Shown: positions 53,705-63,824, counted from the stretch's first letter. The stretch: DNA of 64,000 nt from an uncultured Agathobacter sp. (GCA_934316545.1 CAKRDT010000004.1:20766-84765); one strand, 5' to 3'. Numbers and translations are program-made. Notes: a model not told the origin generated them from the letters alone.

Positions 53705-55024
53705 TTACAGTCTTGTTTCTACAAAAATATCATAGATTGCCTTAATTGCCTCTTCAAAGTCATCGTTGCTGACACCTATAATAATATTCAGCTCGGAGGA
53801 TCCCTGATCAATCATCTTAACATTGATATTTGCATGTGCCAGTGCTGAGAAAATTCTTCCTGCCGTACCACGGGTCGATTTCATGCCACGTCCTACCACT
53901 GCGATCAATGCAAGATCCGCCTCAAGTTCAATCACATCCGGATGGGTCAGACGACGGATGGAGCTGATCACCTGCTGCTCCTTGCCCTCAAACTCTGCCT
54001 GATGTACAAAAACTGTCATTGTATCGATTCCGGAAGGCATATGCTCGATAGAGATTCCATTCTCTTCAAATGCCTGCAAAGCCTTGCGGCAAAAGCCCAC
54101 TTCGGAATTCATCATATCCTTATCGATGCTGACCGCAACAAATCCCTTCTTGCCTGCAATACCGGTAATGGTGTATTCCGGCTTCTGACATGTGCTTTCC
54201 ACAATAAGCGTTCCATCCGCCTGCGGGTCATTCGTATTACGGATATTGATCGGAATGCCGGCTTTGCGGACAGGGAATACGGCATCCTCATGCAGCACAG
54301 ACGCTCCCATATAAGACAGCTCACGTAACTCACGGTATGTAATGACTTTGATTGGTTCCGGATGATCAATAATTCTAGGATCAGCTACAAGACATCCGGA
54401 TACATCCGTCCAGTTCTCATACATGCTTGCATGACACGCCTTAGAGACGATGGAACCTGTAATATCGGATCCGCCTCTTGAAAAAGTCTGCACCGTTCCA
54501 TCTGCCTTCGCACCATAAAAGCCCGGGATAACCGCACGCTCACAAGAAGCAAGCTTCTTAGAAAGAACTTTATCCGTCTTCTCTGCATCAAAATTACCAT
54601 CTTTATCAAAGAAGATTACGGTAGCAGAATCAATAAACTCATATCCGAGGTAATTTGCCATAATAATACCATTCAGATACTCTCCGCGGGAAGCCGCATA
54701 ATCGGATCCGGCTTTCGCCTTAAATTTCTCAGAGATCTTCTTGAATTCCTCATCCAAAGAAATCTTAAGTCCCAGTCCGTTAATAATGGAATCGTAACGT
54801 TCTTTAATCTTCATCAGCTGCACGCGGAAGTCCTCATCCGCCTCTGCCAATGCATAACATGCATACAGCATATCCGTCACTTTCGTATCTTTGGAATTGC
54901 GCTTTCCCGGCGCACTTGGTACTACATACTTTCTTGATTCATCGGCACGGATAATATCTCCCACCTTCGCAAACTGTTCCGCGCTGGCAAGAGAGCTTCC
55001 ACCAAATTTTACAACCTTAACCAT
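53705..55024 (-). CDS. lysC: Aspartate kinase
   Basis: 439 residues. The N-terminus VKVVKFGGSSLASAEQFAKV and FSRGGSDITGSIVSKA form the kinase core; two ACT-type regulatory domains occupy the end (SIEHMPSGIDTMTVFV; ARINV-type AHANINVKMIDQGSSELNIIIGV). First enzyme of lysine/DAP/threonine/methionine synthesis, supplying dihydrodipicolinate for dpaAB. The start at 55024 follows GAGGAGC. In Bacillus, dapG likewise neighbours spoVFAB. The symbol is approximate among aspartokinase paralogues. Confidence 0.93.
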   Translation of the reverse strand: MVKVVKFGGSSLASAEQFAKVGDIIRADESRKYVVPSAPGKRNSKDTKVTDMLYACYALAEADEDFRVQLMKIKERYDSIINGLGLKISLDEEFKKISEKFKAKAGSDYAASRGEYLNGIIMANYLGYEFIDSATVIFFDKDGNFDAEKTDKVLSKKLASCERAVIPGFYGAKADGTVQTFSRGGSDITGSIVSKACHASMYENWTDVSGCLVADPRIIDHPEPIKVITYRELRELSYMGASVLHEDAVFPVRKAGIPINIRNTNDPQADGTLIVESTCQKPEYTITGIAGKKGFVAVSIDKDMMNSEVGFCRKALQAFEENGISIEHMPSGIDTMTVFVHQAEFEGKEQQVISSIRRLTHPDVIELEADLALIAVVGRGMKSTRGTAGRIFSALAHANINVKMIDQGSSELNIIIGVSNDDFEEAIKAIYDIFVETRL

Positions 55025-55152
55025 TTTAAGCTCCTCTATTTCCTTCATGTCAAGCGTTCTTCTCGAACTTAACACATTTAATAATAACTTCGCTTATTAT
55101 ACGTCTATCTGCAGTCTTTCGTCAATTTTTTTCTGTAAAATCGTATATTTCA

Positions 55153-55635
55153 TCATTCAATATACACTACATCATATGCAATTTCTTCTGTTCCTGCATC
55201 AATTTCAAGCACTGCATAAGAGGGCGGTACTCCCCAGGGCGGCGAACCGATGCTTCCCGGATTCAGATAGGTCACGCCATTGTGTGTTGCATAAAACACA
55301 CGGTGTGTGTGCCCAAAAAGCGCTGCATCCACTCTCTGTTCCTCCGCCTCATATTGCAGCATCAAAGGACTTGCCTTCACATTGAACGTATGCCCATGAC
55401 AGATGAGAACGCTTTTCCCTTCTATAATAAGAATGCGCTCCGCAATCTCCTGACTGCAGTCGCAGTTACCCGGTACCTGCTCCATCGGGATACCCGGATA
55501 TTTCCGCTTCAATTGGGCCGCATCCGCCCAGCAATCTCCGAGATGGATGATCATATCCGGTTTCGTTTCCCGGACCGCATATACCATATTATTTACATTT
55601 CCGTGGGAATCACTTAATACCAGTACACGTTTCAT
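55153..55635 (-). CDS. YfcE-type metallophosphoesterase
   Basis: 160 residues. Metal motifs are VLSDSHGN, IIHLGDCWADA, QVPGNCDC, LICHGHTF and LFGHTHR. It matches the YfcE/MJ0936 phosphodiesterase family. The substrate in the cell is unknown. Confidence 0.92.
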   Translation of the reverse strand: MKRVLVLSDSHGNVNNMVYAVRETKPDMIIHLGDCWADAAQLKRKYPGIPMEQVPGNCDCSQEIAERILIIEGKSVLICHGHTFNVKASPLMLQYEAEEQRVDAALFGHTHRVFYATHNGVTYLNPGSIGSPPWGVPPSYAVLEIDAGTEEIAYDVVYIE

Positions 55636-55677
55636 GCATTTCTCCTTTATACGCTTGCTTTTTCTATATAGAGAAAA

Positions 55678-55714
55678 AGACTCCTGCTACGACACCATCG
55701 CCCGAGCAGAAGTC
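55678..55714 (-). terminator. Terminator after the Cys-rich small gene
   Basis: AGACT and CTGCT arms paired with AGCAG and AGTCT around a 14-nt loop. It is followed by TTTTT on the minus strand. Confidence 0.7.
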
Positions 55715-55737
55715 TCTTAAAAATCATCATCTATCTG

Positions 55738-55914
55738 TTATGCAAGTCGTTTCCATTGCTTGCTGCACTTATAATAAGAATAGAACATACACTGTTCCGC
55801 CTGATCACAACGACTCGGTGCTGTCTCAATATTACACTGGCAGTTCACGATTGCATCCGCTTTTCCCTTACAATTACCTTTGATCATAACATCATCTAAT
55901 ACTTCGTCTGACAT
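55738..55914 (-). CDS. 58-residue Cys-rich protein
   Basis: Start at 55914 (MSDEVLDDVMIKGNCKGKAD) with AAGGAGAG upstream. Six cysteines (KGNCKG, VNCQCNI, SRCDQAEQC, YYKCSK) and a basic tail. No known motif is matched with certainty; the cysteines could bind metal. It has its own terminator, which supports it as a real gene. Confidence 0.65.
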   Translation of the reverse strand: MSDEVLDDVMIKGNCKGKADAIVNCQCNIETAPSRCDQAEQCMFYSYYKCSKQWKRLA

Positions 55915-56061
55915 AACTAAACTATCTCTCCTTATCACAATGTTTTGTTTCCGACAGATGCTATTATACAATATATGGTAGACAAAGGCTATAAGGCAAT
56001 TCTCACAAATAGGTTCGAATCTTTTGGCGATTTTTCCACTTGACGAAATATCCAAAATAGG

Positions 56062-57444
56062 TTAGTACTCCGCGGGCAGTTCTCCCGTCCTGAGAAGTTC
56101 TTTTTTGGAAAATCCTATAAAATAGACCAGATTAATCACAATTCCAAACACAGTAGCAGTCGGCGCCGCCACTCCAATGTATACAAGAGAATCCGGCATC
56201 ATCTTCGACATAACATATGCCATCGGCAATCGCACGATAAAAGATTGCGCAATTGCCTGAAACATAACAAACAAAGTCTTGTTGTGTCCGTTATAGTATC
56301 CGATAAACGAAAAAAGCACGGATGTAACGATTGCCTCAAGGCTGAATCCCTGTAAATATTCTGCTGCCTTAAGCTGATAAGCGGTTGTACTTGTAAAAAA
56401 TGACGCAAGTGTCTGTCCGCCAAAGAATGCAGCTGCCGTCATAAGAATTCCGATGCATCCGCCAATCAGCATGCCAAATCCCATCGCCTTCTGCGCCCGG
56501 CGTTCCTTGCCCGCGCCAACATTCTGTGCGATAAAGGAAGACATGGACTGCATAAGCGCTGAAGGCACCAGCATAATGATCGCCACGATTTTATTTGCAA
56601 TTCCGTATCCGGAAGAAGATGCCAGCCGAATGGCCTCTGTCGATCCCATTCCATTGACAAACGCCAGGAGACACATAAACGAAAACTGCGTCAGAAGCTC
56701 CTGGAACGCGATTGGCAGTCCCAGCACCAGGAATTTCTTCACCTCACCGGAAAGTCTTAATTCTTCACGCGTCAGATGGAATGGAAGATCCATTCTCCGG
56801 CACACCAATACAGAAAGTATCAGGCTGATTGCCTGCGCCATCACAGTTGCGAGTGCCGCACCTTCAACATCCCAGTGAAAACCTGCCACAAAAACCAGAT
56901 CCGCAACCACATTGACCGCACATGCAATGCCGACAAACAGAAGCGGCAGTCTCGAATTTCCGATACCACGGAAAATGCTGCTGATCAGGTTATATCCTAT
57001 AATAAAAACAATTCCTCCGCCACAGATGCGAATATATGCGATTGTCTTGTCCATCGCTGCTGCCGGAGCCTGCATCACGGCCGCCAGAGCCGGCGCAAAC
57101 GCAACCAGAAGCACCGTCATGATTACAGCAAGGATGGCAAATGTAACGACCGCTCCTCCGATCACCTTGCTGAGTCGCTTCTCATTATTTTCGCCAATAT
57201 AGCGTCCCATAAGAACGGTTACACCCATCGCAAGTCCATTTAAAATAAATACGACCATATTGATAAAGCTGCTTCCGGTTGATACTGCAGAAATGCTTTC
57301 CTGCGTACCAAACCATCCAACCACAAGAATATCCACAGCACCATACATCGTCTGCAGCACCAGTGCTCCAAGGATCGGCAGCATAAATCCGATCAATTTC
57401 TGAAAGATTCCACCGGTCGTAAAATCCATTTTATTATCCGACAT
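56062..57444 (-). CDS. MATE-family efflux transporter
   Basis: 460 residues, about 12 membrane spans, with two homologous halves. It has the typical beginning MDFTTGGIFQKLIGFMLPILGALVLQTMYGAVDILVVGWF. It exports drugs or metabolites using an ion gradient. There is no regulator next to it. An AAGGAG site precedes the ATG. Confidence 0.93.
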   Translation of the reverse strand: MSDNKMDFTTGGIFQKLIGFMLPILGALVLQTMYGAVDILVVGWFGTQESISAVSTGSSFINMVVFILNGLAMGVTVLMGRYIGENNEKRLSKVIGGAVVTFAILAVIMTVLLVAFAPALAAVMQAPAAAMDKTIAYIRICGGGIVFIIGYNLISSIFRGIGNSRLPLLFVGIACAVNVVADLVFVAGFHWDVEGAALATVMAQAISLILSVLVCRRMDLPFHLTREELRLSGEVKKFLVLGLPIAFQELLTQFSFMCLLAFVNGMGSTEAIRLASSSGYGIANKIVAIIMLVPSALMQSMSSFIAQNVGAGKERRAQKAMGFGMLIGGCIGILMTAAAFFGGQTLASFFTSTTAYQLKAAEYLQGFSLEAIVTSVLFSFIGYYNGHNKTLFVMFQAIAQSFIVRLPMAYVMSKMMPDSLVYIGVAAPTATVFGIVINLVYFIGFSKKELLRTGELPAEY

Positions 57445-57509
57445 TCTATACTCCTTTGCATTCTTACCATTTTTTACATATTACCATATGGATTTTTCGG
57501 TTCATGCCT

Positions 57510-58283
57510 TTACATAGTAATTCTATCTATTAAATTTAAATTGTATTTTTCAACAATGTCCATGCATTTGCTATAAGATTCTACATCCTGTACCTGTTTC
57601 GCAGAATGCGCGTCGAGTCCGAGTATCACCTCGTTTCCAATCTCCCCCGGAATCTTCCAGAAGCGCTCCGCCGGATAATGTTTACCGCCGGTGCCCATCC
57701 CGAGTATATTGATCTCAAGAGGGATTTCCCGCTCTTTCATCGCCGTACACAATCGGGTCATCTCCCAGTCATATACCGATTCCATCCCCTGATAATTCAT
57801 GAGATCGGGATGCGCAAGATACTTATAGCTTCCGGTATCCATGCCTTCTATCACACGATCCACATAATCGCGGATGCGGCTCTCATCATCCGTTGGAGTT
57901 CCCATATACGGTCCATGCTCCTCGCTCAACAGGAAATGCTGCCCCATGATCAGATAATCAACACCCAGTGTATGTACCATATTCATCTGTTCCTGATAAA
58001 ATTCCGGAATATATTCTGCTTCAAATCCTACATAAATACGAATGTCGTTGCGATACTCTTCTGCAAGAGCACGAATGGTATGCACATATTCAGGCGCGTC
58101 TTCCATCTTCATACGGATATGGGACACATAACCGCCCCGAAACGGGCATGGGATATGATCCGAGAAACCGAATTCACGGATTCCCATATCGATTGCTGCC
58201 TCGATATATTCACGTTCCGTGCCGGTCGCATGTTGGCAGCGGAATGTATGTGCATGATAATTTGCTGTCAAAAATTTCTTCAT
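57510..58283 (-). CDS. hisJ: Histidinol-phosphatase (PHP family, HisJ-type)
   Basis: 257 residues. PHP metal motifs: NYHAHTFRCQHATG near the start, FGFSDHIPCPF, and EINILGMGTGGKHYP with LGLDAHSAKQV near the end. The HisJ-like arrangement suggests dephosphorylation of histidinol phosphate. It is alone here, not next to other his genes, so other phosphatase activity is possible. Confidence 0.82.
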   Translation of the reverse strand: MKKFLTANYHAHTFRCQHATGTEREYIEAAIDMGIREFGFSDHIPCPFRGGYVSHIRMKMEDAPEYVHTIRALAEEYRNDIRIYVGFEAEYIPEFYQEQMNMVHTLGVDYLIMGQHFLLSEEHGPYMGTPTDDESRIRDYVDRVIEGMDTGSYKYLAHPDLMNYQGMESVYDWEMTRLCTAMKEREIPLEINILGMGTGGKHYPAERFWKIPGEIGNEVILGLDAHSAKQVQDVESYSKCMDIVEKYNLNLIDRITM

Positions 58284-58357
58284 ATTTCTCTTCCTATTTT
58301 AGTATTCGTTTTATTGTATCACAGAATTTTTCATGTTACAAACTTGTTATAAAATGC

Positions 58358-58386
58358 TTGTCAAATTGCACAAAACAATATAGAAT
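58358..58386 (+). promoter_or_regulatory. Promoter of the membrane protein gene at 58435
   Basis: TTGTCA (58358-58363), 17-nt spacer, TAGAAT (58381-58386). Confidence 0.7.
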
Positions 58387-58434
58387 AAGTTTATAAAAAT
58401 TTTATTTTTCTACAAAAAGAGGAGGGGAATCGAT

Positions 58435-59481
58435 ATGCTATTTCAAATCTACGGAACCGGTTCTTACTGGCAGCTTCTCGGCTGGGTAATGGTCTTTGTC
58501 GGACTCATTCTTGTCAACGAGATTGCCCGCAGGACCAAATTAGGAGGTATACTGACGCTGGTCATCCTGCCGGCGGCCTTAACCGTATACTTTATCGCCA
58601 TCTATATTGGTGCTGCAAGCGGTGCTGACTGGGCTTTAAACAACCAGACCTACGTTCACATGAACAGCTGGTTCCACTATGCCAAACTGTACGCCGCAAC
58701 AATCGGCTGTATCGGTTTCATGATGCTCAAATATAAATGGAGCATCGGCAAAACAGAATGGTTTAAAGTATATCCGTTCTTAATCGTTGCAATCAATATT
58801 CTTATCGCTGTCGGTTCCGATCTGGAATCCGCAGTCCGCGGTGCGATCGCACTGAAAGAGACCGGTTCAAGCTGGTGGCTTTCTTCCGAAGGTGTATGGC
58901 TCTATGGCGGATGGTGGAATGTTCTCAACGCAATCGCCGGTGTACTCAATATCTTATGTATGACCGGATGGTGGGGTATCTACTCATCGAAGAAAAAAGA
59001 CGATATGCTCTGGCCGGATATGACATTTGCATTCATTATCGCCTATGACATCTGGAACTTCGAGTATACCTACAACAATCTGCCAACCCATTCATGGTAT
59101 TGCGGTCTTGCACTTTTACTTGCACCTACCTTCGCAGCAATGCTTTGGAATAAAGGTGGCTGGATTCAAAACCGTGCAAACACATTGGCATTATGGTGTA
59201 TGTTCGCTCAGGTATTCCCGCTGTTTCAGGACAACAGCCGGTTCTCCGTCATCCCACGCATCTATGCGGACGGATTCATGGATAAAAATGTACATCCAAA
59301 GCTTGCAGATCCTACCGCACAAGGCGTGATTGCAATCGCAGCACTGGCAGCCAATGTCCTTGTTTTCGGCATCATCATCAAGCGATCCATCGAGCAAAAG
59401 AAGAATCCATACAAAAACGAGATATGGAAAGGAACCAGAGACTTCGAACTTGCTATGGCCCGTGCCGAGGATCAAAAATAG
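58435..59481 (+). CDS. Multi-spanning membrane protein (possibly DUF5692)
   Basis: 348 residues, about eight to nine hydrophobic spans. Tryptophan- and aromatic-rich (WLSSEGVWLYGGWWNVLNAI; AYDIWNFEYTYNNLPTHSWYCGLALLLAP). I recall similar proteins as DUF5692; the label is tentative. GAGGAGGGG precedes the ATG and a good SigA promoter lies upstream. The function is unknown. It is followed by its own terminator. Confidence 0.75.
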   Translation: MLFQIYGTGSYWQLLGWVMVFVGLILVNEIARRTKLGGILTLVILPAALTVYFIAIYIGAASGADWALNNQTYVHMNSWFHYAKLYAATIGCIGFMMLKYKWSIGKTEWFKVYPFLIVAINILIAVGSDLESAVRGAIALKETGSSWWLSSEGVWLYGGWWNVLNAIAGVLNILCMTGWWGIYSSKKKDDMLWPDMTFAFIIAYDIWNFEYTYNNLPTHSWYCGLALLLAPTFAAMLWNKGGWIQNRANTLALWCMFAQVFPLFQDNSRFSVIPRIYADGFMDKNVHPKLADPTAQGVIAIAALAANVLVFGIIIKRSIEQKKNPYKNEIWKGTRDFELAMARAEDQK

Positions 59482-59495
59482 AATCAGGATTTTAC

Positions 59496-59530
59496 AAAAA
59501 GCTGCCCATTTTCACGTGGGCAGCTTTTTT
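59496..59530. terminator. Intrinsic terminator
   Basis: AAAAAGCTGCCCA / TGGGCAGCTTTTTT with an 8-nt loop, just after the gene ending at 59481. Confidence 0.9.
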
Positions 59531-59609
59531 ATTATTTACGCCGGCACAAAAATGTATTAACATGAAGATGGAGTTTATACAATAGTACAAAAGAAGAAAG
59601 GGAAATCAC

Positions 59610-61226
59610 ATGATATCATGTCCAAACTGTGGTGGTAATCTCAAATTTGATATTGCCTCCCAGCATCTCGCCTGCGAGCACTGTCATGGTCAATTTGATC
59701 CTTACGATTTCGACTCTAAGACAAGTGACGCAGAAGAAGAAAAATCATATGAAAGCGATTATGAGGTCACGGTTTTCACCTGTCCGCAATGTGGTGGTGA
59801 AATCCTGAGTACCGACAATGCAGCTGCCGGTTTCTGCAGCTTCTGTGGTGCTTCCACAATTCTCTACAGCAGAATCGCGCAAGAGAAGCGTCCAAACTTC
59901 ATTATTCCGTTCAAAAAAACAAAAGAAGATTGCAAGAATGCATATTCCGCCAGAATGCGGCATGCGATCTTTGCGCCAAAAGAATTAAAGGATCCCAAGT
60001 ATATCGATAGCTTCCGGGGAATTTATATGCCTTATTGGGCTTTCTATCTGACTCAGAAAGGCAACTTCTCGCTCCCGGCTCACAAGGAGTATCGTCGGGG
60101 CGATTACATAATCACGGATCACTACCGCCTGAACGGTCATGTGGACGCCTACTATAAAGGACTTTCCTACGATGCTTCCTCATCCTTTTCCGACAATATC
60201 AGCGAGCAGCTCGCTCCTTATGATGTGAAAGGAATGAAGGCGTTTACTCCTGCCTATTTAAGCGGTTTCTATGCCGATACCGCCGACGTGGACGCTTATA
60301 TTTATGAGCAGGATGCCGAGGAGATGATCTACGAGCAGACGGAAAAGGAAATCAAAAAAGTTTCCGCCTTCCAGCACTATCAGCTTGGTGACAACGGAAC
60401 AACCTTTAAGACCGGAATCTTCAGCCCAAAGATGGAATCCATCGACAGTGCAATGTTCCCTGTATGGTTTATGTCCTACCGCAGAAATGACCGTGTAGCA
60501 TACGTGACAGTGAACGGACAGACCGGAAAAGTCGTTGCAGATATTCCAATTGATCCAAAGAAATATATCATCGGCTCCATACTTCTTGCCATACCGATTT
60601 TCCTGTTACTGGCAATGTTTATAACCATGATGCCGACAACGCTCCTTGCAGCAGCTTCCATATTGGCAATTCTTGCCACGATCCTTTATACGGGAGAACT
60701 GGGAAGCATCGCGAAAAAAGACTCCGGCAAAGAAGACCGTGGAATGCTGTTCCACAAAGAATCCGCACCGGGCAATGCACAGTCGGCTTCCGCACCCGTA
60801 GATACGGACACTCACCACAATTCCTTTGTGATGGGAATGTCCATTGTACTATGGATTGAATTTGCCGCAACGATTCTATACAAAGTTCTGTCACTCGGCG
60901 ATGCCGCATACGCAAAATACTCTGCAATCCTCTGGTGCCTGATTTCCGGCATGATGGCAGTCACACTGGCAATCGGTTCCGGCAAGACCAAAAGCTCTCC
61001 ATCCAAAAAGAGCGCACGCGGATTTCGCTGGACCGGTATTGCAGTCATCCTGAGCACAGCGATCGCAATCCTTCATCCGGTATCGGACATCTTCTATTAC
61101 GGAAGTGTGATCCTGACATTGATTGCAGTAGGATTATCCTTCGTGGATATCATTGGACACTATAATATTTTATCAACACGTCGGCTTCCACAATTCGACA
61201 AAAAGGGAGGTGATGACCGTGCGTAA
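59610..61226 (+). CDS. Zinc-ribbon membrane protein
   Basis: 538 residues. Two N-terminal zinc ribbons (CPNCGGNLKF ... CEHCHGQFD; CPQCGGEIL ... CSFCGAS). A soluble domain follows, with FRGIYMPYWAFYLTQKGNFS and VWFMSYRRNDRVAYVTVNGQTGKVVADIP, then at least four membrane spans toward the C-terminus. It is translationally coupled to the TPM gene (overlap of 8-14 nt). The pair may form a membrane complex handling misfolded or small proteins; that is a guess. Confidence 0.8.
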   Translation: MISCPNCGGNLKFDIASQHLACEHCHGQFDPYDFDSKTSDAEEEKSYESDYEVTVFTCPQCGGEILSTDNAAAGFCSFCGASTILYSRIAQEKRPNFIIPFKKTKEDCKNAYSARMRHAIFAPKELKDPKYIDSFRGIYMPYWAFYLTQKGNFSLPAHKEYRRGDYIITDHYRLNGHVDAYYKGLSYDASSSFSDNISEQLAPYDVKGMKAFTPAYLSGFYADTADVDAYIYEQDAEEMIYEQTEKEIKKVSAFQHYQLGDNGTTFKTGIFSPKMESIDSAMFPVWFMSYRRNDRVAYVTVNGQTGKVVADIPIDPKKYIIGSILLAIPIFLLLAMFITMMPTTLLAAASILAILATILYTGELGSIAKKDSGKEDRGMLFHKESAPGNAQSASAPVDTDTHHNSFVMGMSIVLWIEFAATILYKVLSLGDAAYAKYSAILWCLISGMMAVTLAIGSGKTKSSPSKKSARGFRWTGIAVILSTAIAILHPVSDIFYYGSVILTLIAVGLSFVDIIGHYNILSTRRLPQFDKKGGDDRA

Positions 61227-62022
61227 ACAACATTTTAAATCCGTATTTAACTTTAGTTCCATCATCTGTGCACTGTTGGCTCTATTTCTGATTGTACTTT
61301 CTACCACTCCGGCATACGCCGCCGTAACAAAGAAAAACAGTGACACGGATTATAGGATGGTCATCGATGATCAGGCCGGTTACTTCTCCGGCGATGAAAT
61401 CTCCGGTCTGACAGAACTCATGATGCGGATTACCGATTACAGTAATGTAGCAGTTCTCACCACAGAATCGCACACTTACTCATCCACCCAAAGACTTGCA
61501 TCTTCATACAGTGATGAAACGTTCGGTATGTATGACAATCGCGTTGTCTTTGTCATAGACCGTGACCTCAACGAAATCTATCTGGACATCGGGGGCCAGG
61601 CTCAAAAAACCATCAATTCAGCCCGCGCGACTTCGATCACAGACAATACGTACATTTACGCCACCGCATCCTACGACCGCGATTATTACACTTGTGCATA
61701 CGAGACAATGGATCAGGTTCTGACGCTTCTTGAGGGAGGCCGGATCTCTGAGCCGATGCGATACATCTGCAGCGCATTATTGGCACTGATTATCGCATTC
61801 ATGCTCAACTATTTTATCGTAATGTTTTACTCCCGCTCCCGCAAGGAGAGTGCCAAAGAGATTCTCGGCGGAATCTATTCCGACGTAAAGGTTACGAATC
61901 CGAATGCCGCATTCGTCAATCAGACCAGGCGATACAGCCCGCCAAGTTCCAGCGGTGGAAGCTCCGGTGGCGGTGGAAGTTCCGGCGGTGGTGGTCACTC
62001 AGGCGGCGGCCACTCGATTTAG
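61219..62022 (+). CDS. TPM-domain membrane protein with Gly/Ser-rich tail
   Basis: About 267 residues. N-terminal signal segment (FSSIICALLALFLIVLSTTPAYAA), a TPM-type domain (MVIDDQAGYFSGDEISGLTELM ... VVFVIDRDLNEIYLDIGGQAQKTI), one membrane span (ALLALIIAFMLNYFIVMFY) and a tail GGSSGGGGSSGGGG-type. TPM proteins include thylakoid TLP18.3 and membrane-quality-control factors. The GTG at 61219 has GGGAGG 8 nt upstream; the ATG at 61213 is only 2 nt from it. It overlaps the zinc-ribbon gene. Confidence 0.82.
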   Translation: MRKQHFKSVFNFSSIICALLALFLIVLSTTPAYAAVTKKNSDTDYRMVIDDQAGYFSGDEISGLTELMMRITDYSNVAVLTTESHTYSSTQRLASSYSDETFGMYDNRVVFVIDRDLNEIYLDIGGQAQKTINSARATSITDNTYIYATASYDRDYYTCAYETMDQVLTLLEGGRISEPMRYICSALLALIIAFMLNYFIVMFYSRSRKESAKEILGGIYSDVKVTNPNAAFVNQTRRYSPPSSSGGSSGGGGSSGGGGHSGGGHSI

Positions 62023-62063
62023 GAGAATATTTAATCTTGTCTTAACTTTATATGTATGATAGA

Positions 62064-62105
62064 AATCCCGGTCAACGACTTCTTTACCGTCCATTGACCG
62101 GGATT
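62064..62105. terminator. Intrinsic terminator
   Basis: AATCCCGGTCAA / TTGACCGGGATT with an 18-nt loop, between convergent genes. Confidence 0.8.
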
Positions 62106-62138
62106 CATTTATTTACACATATCCATTTTCTCATCGCA

Positions 62139-62384
62139 TTACAGTCCAAGAAAGTTCTTCATAGGATTCACAGTCCTGGCCTGTGCATAAATTTCATCCT
62201 TGTGATCTCGCAAATATTTTTCCAGTATTGCGAGTTCTTTCTCTTCAAACCCTGACGTTTTTTCAATCACAGCATCCGGTAGGACACCATCCGCGTAATC
62301 ATCATTCCGAAAAAACGAAACACGCACAATCTCTCTTCCGTCCTTCTTAAGACGCCCCGATACCATCATCTGAATTTCATCCAC
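62139..62384 (-). CDS. Small hypothetical protein
   Basis: 81 residues from a GTG at 62384, with GGGAGG 8 nt upstream; an ATG at 62405 has no site. The sequence (MDEIQMMVSGRLKKDGREIV, then RVSFFRNDDYADGVLPDAVIEKTSGFE) shows no recognised domain. It is followed by an acidic-basic helix ELAILEKYLRDHKDEIYAQA. It lies downstream of the RNA methyltransferase gene on the same strand and may be co-transcribed. Confidence 0.65.
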   Translation of the reverse strand: MDEIQMMVSGRLKKDGREIVRVSFFRNDDYADGVLPDAVIEKTSGFEEKELAILEKYLRDHKDEIYAQARTVNPMKNFLGL

Positions 62385-62447
62385 GACTAGATCCTCCCAT
62401 CGCATCTGTTACATTGTATATCGGCGTTTCGCTGCTCAAAATAACCT

Positions 62448-63824
62448 CTACATCGGAATTCTAAGCCCCTTCGGATAATGATTCTTGATCATGCCACCTG
62501 CAAGTTTGCCCCAACCGATGCTATAGCCATCGACGGTCATAAGATACCATCCCTTCTCTCCATCCGCTGCCAGTGTCTGTCCGTTCAGATACATGCGCAC
62601 CTCGGTCGAATCCCCCGCCATATCATAACTGTGAAATACATCCTCCGGCCCCAATGCCAGTGCCAGCGCATGCGACGGCTCAAACCGATTTTTCTTCATC
62701 GTTCCAAGGTGCAACCCGGGACGTAAGACTTTCAGTCCCTTCGTAGAAGGCATCTCTTCCGGTGCAAGATACAACTGCTCTCCGAATCGAATCAGCTTAC
62801 CGACCGGTTTCACCCGCAGCGATTCCCTGACGAAATCCAGATATTCCTTCGCTTCACGCTCCGGAACGCCTTTTTCGAGTCCTTTTGCACAGTAGCCTTC
62901 ATAATTGTCCGATACTCTGCCCTCTTTCCGGAGCACAGCAAGATAATGTCCCTCTCCATCCACACGATGCGGAAATAGGCGTATTGTATGTGCAAGCCCA
63001 GGCTGCGGGTCATCTGTCCAAGCCGCGACACCGGATGACATCTGCCCATAATGTGGGACATCCATAATTGTAAACTCCGGATGCGCTGCCAGAAAACGGC
63101 TGATCGTCCCCTCATTTTCTTCCGGTGCAAACGTACAGGTCGAATAAACCATTCGTCCTCCCGGGCGCAGCATGGAAGCAGCACATTCCAATATCTCTAC
63201 CTGCCGCTCAGCACACAACGCAACATTCTCCGTGCTCCATTCATCACATGCATCCGCATTCTTGCGAAACATTCCCTCTCCCGAACACGGAGCATCCACC
63301 ATGATCCGGTCAAAATAGGCCTCAAACACCTTTGCGAGCGACTGTGGACTTTCATTCATCACCATCGCATTGCGGATTCCCATGCGCTCAATATTCTCCG
63401 ACAGGATCTTCGCACGTGCCGGATGAATTTCGTTACTGATCAAAAGTCCCTCTCCGCGCATCGCAGCCGCAATCTGCGTACTCTTTCCTCCCGGTGCTGC
63501 ACACAGATCAAGGATTTTCTCTCCCGGCTGCGCATCCAGATAAGCCGCCGGCGCCATCGCACTCGGTTCCTGAATATAATATACCCCTGCCGCATGATAC
63601 GGATGCTTGCCTGGCGCATCAAACGGATCATAGTAGAATCCGTTTGCTTCCCACGTCACCGGTCGAAGCGTAAACGGAGCCTTTGCCACAAACGCATCCC
63701 GCTCCGCTTTCAACGGATTCAACCGGAGCGCATGGTAACGCTCCTTCTCATAACTTTTTAAAAATGCAGGATACTCCTCTCCTAACATTTGTTCCATTCT
63801 ATCCAAAAAAGCCTGTGGAAGCAT
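62448..63824 (-). CDS. RsmF-type rRNA (cytosine-C5) methyltransferase
   Basis: 458 residues. SAM fold with ILDLCAAPGGKSTQIAAAM (motif I), the catalytic segment VDAPCSGEGMFRKNADA (Cys), and VYSTCTFAPEENEG (second Cys). The C-terminal part matches RsmF/YebU-type extra domains (HSYDMAGDSTEVRMYLNGQTL ... DGYSIGWGKLAGGMIKNHYPKG). It methylates rRNA. Start at 63824 with AGGAGGG upstream. Confidence 0.92.
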   Translation of the reverse strand: MLPQAFLDRMEQMLGEEYPAFLKSYEKERYHALRLNPLKAERDAFVAKAPFTLRPVTWEANGFYYDPFDAPGKHPYHAAGVYYIQEPSAMAPAAYLDAQPGEKILDLCAAPGGKSTQIAAAMRGEGLLISNEIHPARAKILSENIERMGIRNAMVMNESPQSLAKVFEAYFDRIMVDAPCSGEGMFRKNADACDEWSTENVALCAERQVEILECAASMLRPGGRMVYSTCTFAPEENEGTISRFLAAHPEFTIMDVPHYGQMSSGVAAWTDDPQPGLAHTIRLFPHRVDGEGHYLAVLRKEGRVSDNYEGYCAKGLEKGVPEREAKEYLDFVRESLRVKPVGKLIRFGEQLYLAPEEMPSTKGLKVLRPGLHLGTMKKNRFEPSHALALALGPEDVFHSYDMAGDSTEVRMYLNGQTLAADGEKGWYLMTVDGYSIGWGKLAGGMIKNHYPKGLRIPM

